Positions 42,368-51,619 of a stretch of DNA of 64,000 nucleotides are shown one piece after another (position 1 is the first letter of the stretch; each line of letters opens with the position of its first letter). Source of the stretch: Bradyrhizobium sp. CCBAU 51765 (GTDB taxonomy: Bacteria; Pseudomonadota; Alphaproteobacteria; Rhizobiales; Xanthobacteraceae); contig NZ_CP030038.1 in NCBI RefSeq assembly GCF_015291725.1, positions 3,337,001 to 3,401,000 on the forward strand. Direction: 5' to 3'. The notes beneath the pieces are model-generated. The model was given only the letters and a program-made list of their open reading frames with translations. It had not been told where the DNA came from and ran no database searches. Made by a program: the position numbers and the translations under genes.

Positions 42368-44119
42368 TTAGCGAACTCCAGAGGCGGCACCTTCACATGC
42401 CGGGGCGGGGAGAGCGAGCAACCAGGCCGACGCACGGACGCCGGGCCGGTTGCAAGGTGGCCGATACTCGGCTCTCGCCAAAGGCGCCGGCTCTCCGTCC
42501 TTCAGCTGCACCAGTTCACCGCGGCCTTCCGTGGCCGAGAGGCTGTTTCCGAGGACCGCTGTCAGCAATGCGACGAAGCCAATGTCGTCGGGCCGCGGAA
42601 GTCCCGGTGCTGCGCGATAACGCCAGGTCTCGCGGCGGGGCGGACAAGGAAAGGTCTCGAGATACGAAACCGGGCAGTTGCCGTTCACGACGAAATGAGG
42701 ATCGGTGAAATCCCCGCAATAATCAGTATAGACGAACGACCGCTCTCGATTTGCATCGCGCAATATCATCTGGGCCACGTTCATGTCATTGGCGCCAAGG
42801 CATCGTGAGCGGAACGAGAACACGTGCGAATCCTCGACCTGGAGCTTCACCACCTTTGGTCCGGGATCTGCGAGCAAAGCTGCTCGAACTTGCCGCAGCA
42901 TGTCGCTACTGAGCAACCCGTCGTAGAGCAGCCATTTGGAATCGTGAGCCAACGACAATGCGAAGATCGCGATTAAGCCTCCCGCGACCGCCGCGCGTAC
43001 GCGGAATCCCGGAATTGCCTGTAGAACAGTCGCAATCAGGATCAAGACGCCAAACTGCGAGGGAAAGAGCAGCCTCGACTCGCCCCGCGTCACGTCGCCA
43101 TAAATTCCGGTAAGTGCGTAGGGCAGCGCGCCAATAAGGGCAATCGCGCCTCCCAACAACAGCAGCAGAAGTGTCGCATTCCTGGTCGAGCGGCTGTTCA
43201 GCACCCAAGGCGTCCACAATGCTCTCGAAGAGAACAGAGCAAACACGGTGATCGCGGCCAATGTCAGTACCACGGAAGCAGGAAGCCCCAGCAGCGCGAA
43301 CCCGTAAGAGTAGGCGTAGCTTAGGCCGTGCGGGAAGGCCATGAGATGAGCATAAAGCGCATTGCCTATGATCGTGAAATCGTTCGCGAAACTATATTGT
43401 CCGGCGTAGTGACCGCTCTTCCCCAGTATTGTCAGTCGCAGAACGATCATGGCTGCAACAGCCAGCCAGAACGGTACAAGACGCGCGAGCTTCTGCCTCC
43501 AATGCTCGGGGCTAGACCACGCAAGCACGACGCGGAGCGGTTCGAGGGCGATCAGTGTCTCGAGCGACAACGAGAAAAGCAGACTAAATGGCGCGCCCCA
43601 TCGAAGCGCACGGACCTTCGAATAGGACAGCTCATAGGACAGCAGATAGAAAAGCAGGAAGAAATCATAGACCGCATTCTGAGTCAGGCGAATTGCATAG
43701 AACGGGCTGAGCAAGAACAGGGCGGTAACGAGTGCCGCGATCATTCTTGTGATAGAAGAGCGCGATAGGACAGAATAGAGCAATATGCCGTTCACAAGGT
43801 GGCAAGCGAGTCCAGCGAAGCGGGCGGCGACGTCGGGAGTATCGTTCAGCAGCCAGACGAACAGCGTCATAGGAATCGCGAAGCCAGCGTGTGCGGACTC
43901 CCACAGCACGCGGGCAACGCCGGATGTGCCTTCGGTCCAATAGATGTAATAAACGGTCCAGTCGTCGCCGAAGACCTCGCGCGCGAGCAGTGCAGGTGCG
44001 CTTGCAATAGCAGCAAGAGCGAGGGCTGCGTAGACAAATCCAATGCCCGGCCGGGATCGCTGTCGGAGAGCCGCTGTCGCCGTCATGCGGAAATCATCGG
44101 AATTGGCAGAATCGTCCAT
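42368..44119 (-). CDS. polytopic membrane protein, GT-C-like
   Basis: A 583-residue protein with about 11-12 hydrophobic helices over residues 25-425 and a soluble C-terminal region of about 150 residues with several cysteines (RSRCLGAND, DYCGDFTDPHF, GNCPVSY). FGDDWTVYYIYWTEG after the first helix is an acidic loop like the catalytic loop of GT-C glycosyltransferases. ATG 44119 has AGGGACG upstream; the frame to 44287 is a shadow of wbuC. Probably transfers or polymerises sugars at the membrane. Confidence 0.75.
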   Translation of the reverse strand: MDDSANSDDFRMTATAALRQRSRPGIGFVYAALALAAIASAPALLAREVFGDDWTVYYIYWTEGTSGVARVLWESAHAGFAIPMTLFVWLLNDTPDVAARFAGLACHLVNGILLYSVLSRSSITRMIAALVTALFLLSPFYAIRLTQNAVYDFFLLFYLLSYELSYSKVRALRWGAPFSLLFSLSLETLIALEPLRVVLAWSSPEHWRQKLARLVPFWLAVAAMIVLRLTILGKSGHYAGQYSFANDFTIIGNALYAHLMAFPHGLSYAYSYGFALLGLPASVVLTLAAITVFALFSSRALWTPWVLNSRSTRNATLLLLLLGGAIALIGALPYALTGIYGDVTRGESRLLFPSQFGVLILIATVLQAIPGFRVRAAVAGGLIAIFALSLAHDSKWLLYDGLLSSDMLRQVRAALLADPGPKVVKLQVEDSHVFSFRSRCLGANDMNVAQMILRDANRERSFVYTDYCGDFTDPHFVVNGNCPVSYLETFPCPPRRETWRYRAAPGLPRPDDIGFVALLTAVLGNSLSATEGRGELVQLKDGEPAPLARAEYRPPCNRPGVRASAWLLALPAPACEGAASGVR

Positions 44120-44136
44120 CGTCCCTAGGCCTTGCC

Positions 44137-44709
44137 TCAGCCGCCTCGATGTTCTGCAGCGAGCGCGCCGATTTTCGTGACATAGTCCTGGACCGCGGCA
44201 GTGTCGCTGCCATCGGGGGCCCAGTCGGGGAACGCGGTGCGGGCGGGATCGAACGGGCCAGCGGTGGTTTCGTGAAACACCAGCCACTCCGAAGTGATCA
44301 GGATCGAGTGGTAGACCTTCTCGGGCATCCGGTAATAGCAGACGGCGCCATGACCGTAGGGCGCCATCTCGAGCACGTCGCGAATGCGGCCGTCATCCTC
44401 GAAGATCACGACCCTTGCGGTGCCCTCGATCACGTGGAACGATTCAGGTTTGCCGAAGTGCTTGTGAGGCCGCACATAGGCCTCGCGATGATGCACGATC
44501 AGCATCTCGTGCAGGCCTGACGAGGGATCTGGATGCGTGCACAGCCGGCTGCGCAGACGCGGGTTGCCGGCGGCGATCCGCTTCAGCTCCGCGATCGTGG
44601 CGTCGTCCGCCGTGACGATCGCGTCGTCCGAATAGTACACTTCCGGATTTTGCGCGCGCAACGAGGTCGGCCGGCGCAGGCCTGCTTCATTCGAAGAAGA
44701 TGAACCCAT
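44137..44709 (-). CDS. wbuC: WbuC family cupin
   Basis: A 190-residue cupin-fold metalloprotein. The cupin box is visible as RPHKHFGKPESFHVIEGTA, with a second strand motif YHSILITSEWLVFHETTAGPF. WbuC proteins occur in O-antigen and other glycan loci; their reaction is not established. ATG 44709 is used; a second in-frame start at 44736 gives MTNAGIGATM. Both overlap the methyltransferase stop at 44687, so the gene is coupled to it. Confidence 0.85.
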   Translation of the reverse strand: MGSSSSNEAGLRRPTSLRAQNPEVYYSDDAIVTADDATIAELKRIAAGNPRLRSRLCTHPDPSSGLHEMLIVHHREAYVRPHKHFGKPESFHVIEGTARVVIFEDDGRIRDVLEMAPYGHGAVCYYRMPEKVYHSILITSEWLVFHETTAGPFDPARTAFPDWAPDGSDTAAVQDYVTKIGALAAEHRGG

Positions 44710-45352
44710 GGTCGCCCCGATACCCGCATTTGTCATAGATCCAGGCCCACGTTTGCGGACCGTGGAAGCTCAGGCAGGTGAGCTGCCAGTAAAGCAGATT
44801 CGCCTTCTCGCGCTCGTTGCGGAAGGATTCGACCATCAGATATTTCGAGGCGCCGCGTCCGACGCGCTCGATCTCGGGCACAGCGCGGAAGACGTCCTCG
44901 AGCGAAAGATTGTGCAGCACGCCGAGCGATACCACGAGATCGAAGCTTTGATCGGGATAGGGGAGCTCGACGGCGCTGCCGACCGTCAACTGCGGCCGCA
45001 CCTCCTCCTTGGCATTGGCGATGCCGTAGTCGGAGATGTCGAGGCCGGCGATCCTGAGGTCGGGGACGAGCTGGGTGAACTCGTAGAGCAGGTAGCCCTT
45101 GCCGCAACCGACATCGAGCACGCTCATGCCCGGCTTGATGCCGTAGCGATCGATCAGGGTCTGGGCCAGCGGACGCCACCGGCCGTCATAGCGATAGCCG
45201 CCGTAGCCGTAGCGCCGGTCACCATCCCAGTAGTCGCGCCCCCATTGCCGCGCGACGGTAGCGGATTCCGCCTTGTCGTGCTCGACCACGCGCTGGACGT
45301 AGTTCCGCTTGGTCGATGCGTGCATCGGCTGTAGCAGGTTGATCTCGGCCAT
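44687..45352 (-). CDS. class I SAM-dependent methyltransferase
   Basis: A 221-residue protein with a canonical SAM site (GMSVLDVGCGKGYLLYEF), ISDYGIANA, and FDLVVSLGVLHNLS (motif IV/V). Aromatic-rich N-terminal WGRDYWDGDRRYGYGGYRYDG precedes the fold. It is compatible with an O- or N-methyltransferase on a sugar. ATG 45352 is preferred over TTG 45361. It lies 25 bp after the LIC12192 gene. Confidence 0.85.
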   Translation of the reverse strand: MAEINLLQPMHASTKRNYVQRVVEHDKAESATVARQWGRDYWDGDRRYGYGGYRYDGRWRPLAQTLIDRYGIKPGMSVLDVGCGKGYLLYEFTQLVPDLRIAGLDISDYGIANAKEEVRPQLTVGSAVELPYPDQSFDLVVSLGVLHNLSLEDVFRAVPEIERVGRGASKYLMVESFRNEREKANLLYWQLTCLSFHGPQTWAWIYDKCGYRGDHGFIFFE

Positions 45353-45377
45353 GATCGTCAACCGCTCCGCGCCATCG

Positions 45378-45770
45378 TCACAGAATGGTCGCGAATTTAT
45401 TGACGAGCAGGATGTCCTCGATGGCCTGGATGTCCTTCTGCGACGACAGCGTGATCTCCTCGACCGCTGCGTGGAGGTCGCAGCCCTCGCGCAGCACGCG
45501 GTCGTAGATCTGCCGCCGCCGCGCCTCTTCGGGCGGCAGCATGAAGATGCTGTAGAGGATCAGGCCGCGCAGCCGCGGCAACTCGTCCAGGATGTCCTCG
45601 AGCACCATGTAGCTGCCGGGCATGGTGTGTTCGGCGGCGCTCAGCAGATAATGCAGGTTCTTGCGCCGCGCGTAGTCGCGGATCACGATGTTCTGGACGT
45701 GTTGCGGGGTGCGGCTGCCGTTCAGCGGCCGGGCGCCGATATAGCCGCGATGGCCGGCTCGCTCAGCCAT
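45378..45770 (-). CDS. LIC12192-type 'sporadic carbohydrate cluster' protein
   Basis: A 130-residue soluble protein beginning with GHRGYIGARPLNGSRTPQHV and containing HYLLSAAEHTMPGSYMVLE. This matches the family described as 'sporadic carbohydrate cluster protein, LIC12192 family', first defined in Leptospira carbohydrate loci. Function unknown. The next gene upstream is the 2OG-Fe(II) oxygenase that accompanies it in such clusters; they overlap by 8 bp. Confidence 0.82.
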   Translation of the reverse strand: MAERAGHRGYIGARPLNGSRTPQHVQNIVIRDYARRKNLHYLLSAAEHTMPGSYMVLEDILDELPRLRGLILYSIFMLPPEEARRRQIYDRVLREGCDLHAAVEEITLSSQKDIQAIEDILLVNKFATIL

Positions 45771-46569
45771 GGAAGCCTCCGGGCAGCTTGTACTGCATGC
45801 CGACCCGCGTCGCCGGGCGCAGCAGGATAGGCTCGAAGAACTCGCCGAAGCGCTTGTCCGCGTAGGGCGACATGATGCTCTTGAAGCGGCAATTCATGCT
45901 CCAGCGCGTGCCGGCTTCCTCGTTGACGCGATTGCCGTGCATCAGGGTCTGGTTGAACAGCATGACGTGACCGTAGGGGATCTCGATGAAGGTCGCGTGC
46001 GGCTTGATGGTCTTGTACAGTTCCTCGGCGCTTCGCAAGGCTGCCATCCGGTCCTGCATCTCGCCATTCAGGGACGGCGGCAGCAGATACATCGATTTGC
46101 TGCGCTGGACATCGACCAAGGGCACCCAGACCACGACCTCGAACGGCGAATCGCCGGACCAGACGTCGGAATGTGTGGCGAGCAGCGACGAACTGTCGCC
46201 GGGGAGCTGGATGCTGAGATTGACGCGGCGCTGCATGCAGAGCTCGTTGCCGACGATGGTCTCGATCGTCGAGCGCGCCAGACGAAAGTAGGTCGGCCGG
46301 AACCACGGTTCGGCGTTGAGGCCGTTGAAGACGTGCAGCCGCAGGCCGTTGAGATCATCCACGCTCACCCGCGTGTGGATGGTATCGAGCATCGCGTAGG
46401 GATCGTTGCTGTGCGGCAGCTTGAGATAGTCCGCCGCGAGTTCGGCGGCACGACGCTGGATCCGGTCGAGGCCGGCGCGATCGTCGGCCGGCGTGGTGAC
46501 GAAGCCATCGTCGATGAAGCGCTGCGCCAGCGCCTGCTCGTCGGCGTGCAGGAAGTCCGTGTCCGTCAT
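45763..46569 (-). CDS. 2OG-Fe(II) oxygenase of the sporadic carbohydrate cluster
   Basis: A 268-residue PhyH-like dioxygenase. Metal ligands: His133-x-Asp135 in THSDVWSG and distal His211 in LMHGNRV; Arg222 in GTRW is placed to bind 2-oxoglutarate. The expected reaction is hydroxylation or oxidative rearrangement of a sugar intermediate in the cytosol. ATG 46569 overlaps the aminotransferase stop (ATGA). The long open frame upstream is a shadow. Confidence 0.86.
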   Translation of the reverse strand: MTDTDFLHADEQALAQRFIDDGFVTTPADDRAGLDRIQRRAAELAADYLKLPHSNDPYAMLDTIHTRVSVDDLNGLRLHVFNGLNAEPWFRPTYFRLARSTIETIVGNELCMQRRVNLSIQLPGDSSSLLATHSDVWSGDSPFEVVVWVPLVDVQRSKSMYLLPPSLNGEMQDRMAALRSAEELYKTIKPHATFIEIPYGHVMLFNQTLMHGNRVNEEAGTRWSMNCRFKSIMSPYADKRFGEFFEPILLRPATRVGMQYKLPGGFHG

Positions 46570-47684
46570 GCAAAATACTCCCGGGCGGTCGCGCAAATAT
46601 AGCTGATGTCGGAGGCCGAGAGGAACTGGTTGATGGGGAGGGTGAGGATCTGGTCCGCCTGCCGTTCCGTCACCGGGAACGCGCCGCGGCCATGACCCAG
46701 ATGCGCCGCCGCCGGCTGTAGGTGGATCGGGACCGGATAGTGGATCGCGGTCTCGATGCCCTTGTCGGCAAGATATTTCTGGAAATCGTTGCGACGGTCG
46801 GTCTGCACGACGAAGGTGTGGAAGGTGTTGAACTCGATGTTGCGGCAGGGCGGAATGAACAGCGGCAGGCCCGCGAGCTCCGCGCGGTATTGCGCTGCGT
46901 TGCGCCGCCGGCGTTCGATCACCGACGGCAGGTGACGCAGCCGAATGCGCAGCACCTCGGCCTGAAGCGTGTCGAGCCGCGAGACGATGCCCCATTCCTG
47001 GACGTCGCTGCGGTTGATCAGGCCGTGATTGCGGAGCCGGCGGATTCGCGCGGCGAGCTCGGCATCGGCAGTGACGAGGAAGCCGGCATCGCCCGCGGCG
47101 TTGAGATTCTTCAGCGGGTGGGCGGAGAAGCAGCCGAATGTTCCGATGGTGCCGCTCATCCGGCCGTCATAGGTCGAGCCGACCGCCTGGGCGCTGTCCT
47201 CGATCACGGCGAGCGCGTGCTTGTCCGCGATCGCCATCAGCGGGGTCATGTCGGCCATGCGCCCGGTCAGATGCACCGGCATGATCGCCTTGGTCCGCGG
47301 GGTGACGGCAGCCTCGACCGCGGCCGGATCGATGTTCTGGTCCGGCAGCACGTCCGCAAACACCGGCGTGGCGCCGACCGCGATGATCGCCGCGGTCGAT
47401 GCCACGAACGAATTCGGCGGGGTGATGACCTCATCGTCCGGGCCGATGTCGAGCGCCCGCATGGCGAGGATCAGCGCGTCGGTGCCGGAATTCAGCGTCA
47501 CGACATGCGAGGAGCCGAGATAGGCGGACAATTCCTCCTCGAGCTTCGCAACCGCCGCGCCGCCGATGAAATCGCCGCGCTGGAAGACGCCCTCGACCGC
47601 CTGTATGATCTCGGCGCGTTCTTCCTCGAATTGCGCGGGAAGATTGACGTAGCCGATGCGCCTGCGGCCGGTGTCAGCGTCCAT
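46566..47684 (-). CDS. DegT/DnrJ/EryC1/StrS aminotransferase (first copy)
   Basis: A 372-residue PLP-dependent sugar aminotransferase. Lys192 in FSAHPLKNLNAAGDAG is the PLP-binding residue; TLNSGTDALILAMRAL and DSAQAVGS complete the PLP site. It would transaminate a keto-sugar nucleotide, usually with glutamate. It overlaps the second DegT gene by 11 bp. The two proteins are clearly paralogous in layout but differ widely in sequence. Confidence 0.93.
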   Translation of the reverse strand: MDADTGRRRIGYVNLPAQFEEERAEIIQAVEGVFQRGDFIGGAAVAKLEEELSAYLGSSHVVTLNSGTDALILAMRALDIGPDDEVITPPNSFVASTAAIIAVGATPVFADVLPDQNIDPAAVEAAVTPRTKAIMPVHLTGRMADMTPLMAIADKHALAVIEDSAQAVGSTYDGRMSGTIGTFGCFSAHPLKNLNAAGDAGFLVTADAELAARIRRLRNHGLINRSDVQEWGIVSRLDTLQAEVLRIRLRHLPSVIERRRRNAAQYRAELAGLPLFIPPCRNIEFNTFHTFVVQTDRRNDFQKYLADKGIETAIHYPVPIHLQPAAAHLGHGRGAFPVTERQADQILTLPINQFLSASDISYICATAREYFA

Positions 47685-48780
47685 GGCAGAACTTCCTGAC
47701 GGTCTCGATGACGCGGTCCTGCTGTGCGCGCGTCAGATGCTGGTCGACGGGGAAGCTGATGACTTCCTTGGCATGGCGATCGGTGACCGGGAAGGTGCCG
47801 GGCGCGTAGCCGAGATGCTTGAGGCCTTCCTGCTGGTACAGCGGGATCGGATAGTGGATCTTGGCCTCGATGCCGTTGTCCAGGCAGTATTTGTAGAGCT
47901 CGTCGCGGCGCTCGGTGAACACCATGTAGAGATGGTAGACGTGCTTCACGTTGGGCCGGCGCGGCGGGATGCGCAGGCCGGGCAGGCCGGCGAGGCCCGC
48001 GTCGTAATAGGCCGCGTTCTCGATCCGGCGCCGCGTGATCTCGCTGGTCTGGCCGATCAGCCAGTTGCCCACGACCGCCTGGAGAGAATCGAGCCGCGAG
48101 TTGCAGCCGAGGATCGCGATCTCGTCGCGGTTCTTCATGCCGTGGTTGCGGATGAGGCGGAGTCGCTCGTTCATCCCGTCGTCATTGGTGACGACCACGC
48201 CGGCATCGCCCCAGACGTTGAGGTTCTTGAGCGGATGCAGCGAGAAGCCGGCCGCGATGCCGTGGGTGCCAGAGCGCTTTCCGGCGAACTCCGACAGGAT
48301 GCCCTGGCAGGCATCCTCGACGACTGGAAGATTGTGGCGCTGCGCGATCGCCATCAGCTTGCCCATGTCGGTGACCTCGCCGGTCAGCTGAACCGGCATG
48401 ATCGCCTTGGTCTTCTCAGTGATCGCGGCTTCGACATGGTCGACGTTCATGCAGAAGGAATCGTCGCAATCGACCAGCACAGGCGTCGCGCCGGTCTCCG
48501 CGATCGCGCCGACGGTGGCGATGAACGTGTTGGCGGCGGTGATGACCTCGTCGCCGTGGCCGATGCCGAGCGCCTTGAGCGGCAGCTTGAGCGCGTCGGT
48601 GCCCGATCCGACGCCGATGGCGTGACGCACGCCGATCAGCTCGGCAAAGCGTTTTTCGAATTCGGCGACGGGCTTGCCAAGGGTGAAGTCACCGGTCGCC
48701 ACCAGCCGGCCGATCTCGGCCAGGATCGGAGCGGGGTCGGCGAATTGCTCGAGCAGATAGGAATATCGAACGTCGTACAT
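47674..48780 (-). CDS. DegT/DnrJ/EryC1/StrS aminotransferase (second copy)
   Basis: A 368-residue PLP enzyme with Lys185 in FSLHPLKNLNVWGDAG, GVGSGTDALKLPLKAL and EDACQGIL. Same chemistry as its neighbour but probably on a different carbon or substrate. It starts 8 bp from the stop of the transketolase C-terminal subunit gene. Confidence 0.93.
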   Translation of the reverse strand: MYDVRYSYLLEQFADPAPILAEIGRLVATGDFTLGKPVAEFEKRFAELIGVRHAIGVGSGTDALKLPLKALGIGHGDEVITAANTFIATVGAIAETGATPVLVDCDDSFCMNVDHVEAAITEKTKAIMPVQLTGEVTDMGKLMAIAQRHNLPVVEDACQGILSEFAGKRSGTHGIAAGFSLHPLKNLNVWGDAGVVVTNDDGMNERLRLIRNHGMKNRDEIAILGCNSRLDSLQAVVGNWLIGQTSEITRRRIENAAYYDAGLAGLPGLRIPPRRPNVKHVYHLYMVFTERRDELYKYCLDNGIEAKIHYPIPLYQQEGLKHLGYAPGTFPVTDRHAKEVISFPVDQHLTRAQQDRVIETVRKFCHGR

Positions 48781-48788
48781 GTGACCCG

Positions 48789-49748
48789 TCAGGTGGAATG
48801 AAGTTGAGGAGAGGAGGTGCGCGAGGCGGCGAGCGCATGCTCGATCGACGTCGCAATCGCACCAGCGGAAAGGCCGTGCTTCTTCAGGAGCGAGTCCTGC
48901 GAGCCGTAATTGTGCATGAAGCGGTCCGGTAGCGACAGACGCAGCATCGCAGGGAAGCCGGAGCCGAGCTTGTCGATCAACGCCTCCGCGACCGCGCTGC
49001 CGAGGCCACCGGAAGGCACGTGCTCCTCCAGCGTCGCCACGAGCCTGGTGCCGCGGATCGCCTGCAGCAGGGCCGCGGTGTCGAGCGGCTTCACCGTATG
49101 CATGTGCAGGATACCGGCGCGAATGCCTTGTGCGGCCAGCAGATCGGCCGCGGCGATGGCGCGCTGGAGCATGATGCCCGTGGTCACCATGAGGACGTCG
49201 CCTTGCGGGCGCATCAGGATGGCCTTGCCGATCTCAAAGCCGTGCTCGGCCTTGGAAACGACGGCATCGCCGCCCTTGCCGAGCCGGATGTAGATCGGAC
49301 CTTTCCAGTCGAGCGTCTGCTCCATCATGCGCGCGGCCTCGTCGGCGTCGCACGGGCAGATCACCGTCATGTTCGGCAGCGCGCGCATGATGGCGATGTC
49401 CTCGATCGCCTGGTGCGTTGGGCCGAGCGGCGCGTAGACGAGCCCGCCGCCATTGGCGATCAGCCGGACCGGCAGATTGTGCAGGCAGAGGTCGACCGCC
49501 ACCTGTTCGTAGCAGCGGCGGGTGAGGAAGGTCGCGATGGTGTTGACGTAGGGCACGAAGCCCTCCATCGCGAGGCCGGCCGACATGCCGATGATGTGCG
49601 CTTCCGAAATGCCCTCGATCAGATGGCGCTTGGGAAACTCCTTGCTCATTGCGCGCAAGGTGCCCGCGCCGGGATCGGAGCCGATGTAGAGCACCCGCTC
49701 GTCGCGCGCGGCGAGCTTGTGGACCATGTTCATCGCTGTGTTGCGCAT
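48789..49748 (-). CDS. transketolase, C-terminal subunit
   Basis: A 319-residue protein equal to the pyrimidine-binding and C-terminal domains of transketolase. It has the GISEAHIIGMSAGLAMEG motif (catalytic Glu of ThDP activation), TFLTRRCYEQV and GPTHQAIEDIAIMRALPNM, then the third domain (VATLEEHVPSGGLGSAV). Together with the N-terminal subunit encoded just upstream it should form a two-chain ThDP enzyme moving a two-carbon ketol unit. ATG 49748 chosen; TTG 49793 would overlap the partner. Confidence 0.92.
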   Translation of the reverse strand: MRNTAMNMVHKLAARDERVLYIGSDPGAGTLRAMSKEFPKRHLIEGISEAHIIGMSAGLAMEGFVPYVNTIATFLTRRCYEQVAVDLCLHNLPVRLIANGGGLVYAPLGPTHQAIEDIAIMRALPNMTVICPCDADEAARMMEQTLDWKGPIYIRLGKGGDAVVSKAEHGFEIGKAILMRPQGDVLMVTTGIMLQRAIAAADLLAAQGIRAGILHMHTVKPLDTAALLQAIRGTRLVATLEEHVPSGGLGSAVAEALIDKLGSGFPAMLRLSLPDRFMHNYGSQDSLLKKHGLSAGAIATSIEHALAASRTSSPQLHST

Positions 49749-49758
49749 GGGGAGCCGA

Positions 49759-50607
49759 TCAAAAATCGCCGACGGCGACGCGGATGGCGTCAAGCTCGCT
49801 GTCGGTCAGCTTGTTCTTGTGATGCCAGTCGGCGTTGGATTCCGCTGCCGGAAGACCCTTGCCTTTGACGGTATGGCAGATGATCGCGGTGGGTTTGCCC
49901 GGAACGGCCGGGACCTGCTTCAGGACGGTGCGCAGGGCGCCGACGTCGTGGCCATTGAGCTCCTGCACGGCAAAGCCGAAGCTGCGCCATTTGTCCGCAA
50001 GCGGCTCCAGCGGCAGGACGTAGTCGGTGGGTCCGTAGCTCTGGAGCTTGTTGTAGTCGATCATCGCGACCAGGTTGTCGAGCCCGTGCTTGGCCGCGCC
50101 CATGGCGGCTTCCCACACCGATCCCTCGTTGATCTCGCCGTCGCCGAGCAAGACGAAGGTCCGGTAGCCGCGCTCGCGCATGCGCGCGGCGAGCGCGAGT
50201 CCGACACCGATCGACAGGCCGTGGCCGAGCGCGCCGGTCGAGGCCTCGACGCCCGGCACCATGCCGTATTCGGGGTGTCCGCCCAGGATGCTGTCGGACC
50301 CGCAGAAGCCGTCCAGCTCTGACAGGGGAAAGAAGCCGCGATCGGCCAGCAGCGCATAGAGCGCCAGACAACCGTGTCCCTTGCTCAGGATCGCGCGGTC
50401 GCGATCGGGATCGCGCGGGTTCTTGGGATCGATCCGCAGCACGTCGTCGTAGAGCACGCGGACCATCTCGATCAGCGACAGAGCCGGACCGACATGTCCG
50501 CGCCCGGCAGAGCGAACAGAACCGAGGACCAGGCGGCGCAAATAAAGGCTGCGCTCGTCCAGCGTGCAGGTGAGGGCGGCTTCAGCGTGGGGTGAGATCT
50601 GGATCAC
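49759..50607 (-). CDS. transketolase, N-terminal subunit
   Basis: A 282-residue ThDP-binding subunit. RSAGRGHVGPALSLIE and KGHGCLALYALL are the usual transketolase histidine motifs; the ThDP/Mg motif runs from GDG (155-157) to Asn186 in MIDYNK. Split transketolases occur in many secondary and glycan pathways. It probably builds a ketose precursor (for example a heptulose) or a branched chain. It overlaps the kinase-like gene by 26 bp. Confidence 0.93.
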   Translation of the reverse strand: MIQISPHAEAALTCTLDERSLYLRRLVLGSVRSAGRGHVGPALSLIEMVRVLYDDVLRIDPKNPRDPDRDRAILSKGHGCLALYALLADRGFFPLSELDGFCGSDSILGGHPEYGMVPGVEASTGALGHGLSIGVGLALAARMRERGYRTFVLLGDGEINEGSVWEAAMGAAKHGLDNLVAMIDYNKLQSYGPTDYVLPLEPLADKWRSFGFAVQELNGHDVGALRTVLKQVPAVPGKPTAIICHTVKGKGLPAAESNADWHHKNKLTDSELDAIRVAVGDF

Positions 50608-51619
50608 GTTGGCAAATCGTTTGATGGAGCCGGCGGGCTTTGTCGAGCTGGCCGGCGAGGCGGACCGTCAGATCGCCACCTTGCGCAGCCAGGGCGCGCC
50701 GGGAGCGGCTTTCCGGCAAATAGACATTCAGGACAATCAGGCACCAAATCGCCCCGAACACAGGATACAGTACGTCACGGCGGATCGCAAACGCGTCATC
50801 CCCAGCTTCGAAGGCACGCGAGAGCCGTTCGATCAATCGGTTGGCGCCGGCAGCCGGCAGATCGCTGCCGGGATGGATCGCGGTGTCGGTCACGAGCTTG
50901 ACCGGGTCGTCCCAGCCGAAATACTCGAAGTCGATAAATCGCAGTCTGCCGTCGTCGGCACGCAGCGCGTTGTGGAGTCCGAAATCCGACGGGCTCAATG
51001 CACGATGGGTGGGCGCAAGGGCCGCTGCGGGATCCAGGCCCAGTTCCGCATAACGGCGACGGAGTTGCCGGATTGCGATGGCGGTGCTGGGAACCAGGCT
51101 GCCGTCCATGAACGCGCGCAGGTCCGGATGAGCCTCCGACGCGCGCCGTAGTCCGTCCAGGCGCTGCTCGTACTGCGCGATGGCTTCCTCTGGCGAAAAG
51201 ATGCTGGCTGACGCGCTTCGCAAATTCTGCGCGCCTTCCGCGCTACGCAGCCGTTGCAGCTCGATCAGGAAATCGGCCAGCTGATCGGCATCATCGTCCT
51301 GGGGATGCAGAACTGCCGCATCGCCGTCGAACCATTGATACAACGCGCAGAACGCAGCCGGATCTTTCGCGATCGGCCGCGGCGTCGACGTAATGCCGTG
51401 GCGGGACAGAAACGAGAGCGCGTCATATTCCTGTCCCAGGCGATCACGCCCGTCGGACGGATAGTGCTTGAGGGCAAGGGGCGGTCCCTCCGCCATCTCC
51501 AGCCGAAACACCCGGTTGTTGCCACCGGACCGCGCCGGTTGGGCGGCCGCGACCCGCGCGCCGGAGAGGCGGCCGCCGATCGAGATCGCATCCTCGCCGC
51601 TGATGTCGGGCTCGCTCAT
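50582..51619 (-). CDS. APH-family phosphotransferase (sugar or metabolite kinase-like)
   Basis: A 345-residue aminoglycoside-phosphotransferase-fold protein. GGNNRVFRLEM lies in the nucleotide-binding lobe with a lysine in LALKHYPSDGRDR; the catalytic loop reads SPSDFGLHN (Asp and Asn conserved, the usual HGD His replaced) and the metal motif is FIDFEYFGWDDP. Context suggests phosphorylation of a sugar precursor. ATG 51619 overlaps the HAD stop (4 bp). Confidence 0.82.
   Translation of the reverse strand: MSEPDISGEDAISIGGRLSGARVAAAQPARSGGNNRVFRLEMAEGPPLALKHYPSDGRDRLGQEYDALSFLSRHGITSTPRPIAKDPAAFCALYQWFDGDAAVLHPQDDDADQLADFLIELQRLRSAEGAQNLRSASASIFSPEEAIAQYEQRLDGLRRASEAHPDLRAFMDGSLVPSTAIAIRQLRRRYAELGLDPAAALAPTHRALSPSDFGLHNALRADDGRLRFIDFEYFGWDDPVKLVTDTAIHPGSDLPAAGANRLIERLSRAFEAGDDAFAIRRDVLYPVFGAIWCLIVLNVYLPESRSRRALAAQGGDLTVRLAGQLDKARRLHQTICQRDPDLTPR

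Noticed and set aside
42148..42435. 95-codon minus-strand ORF between the two large membrane proteins
   Set aside because: It overlaps the 3' end of the 583-residue protein gene and has a low-complexity, non-protein-like composition.
47656..48801. 381-codon plus-strand frame opposite the second DegT gene
   Set aside because: An antisense shadow with Asp/Val/His/Gly/Arg bias; the minus strand has the PLP lysine and family motifs.
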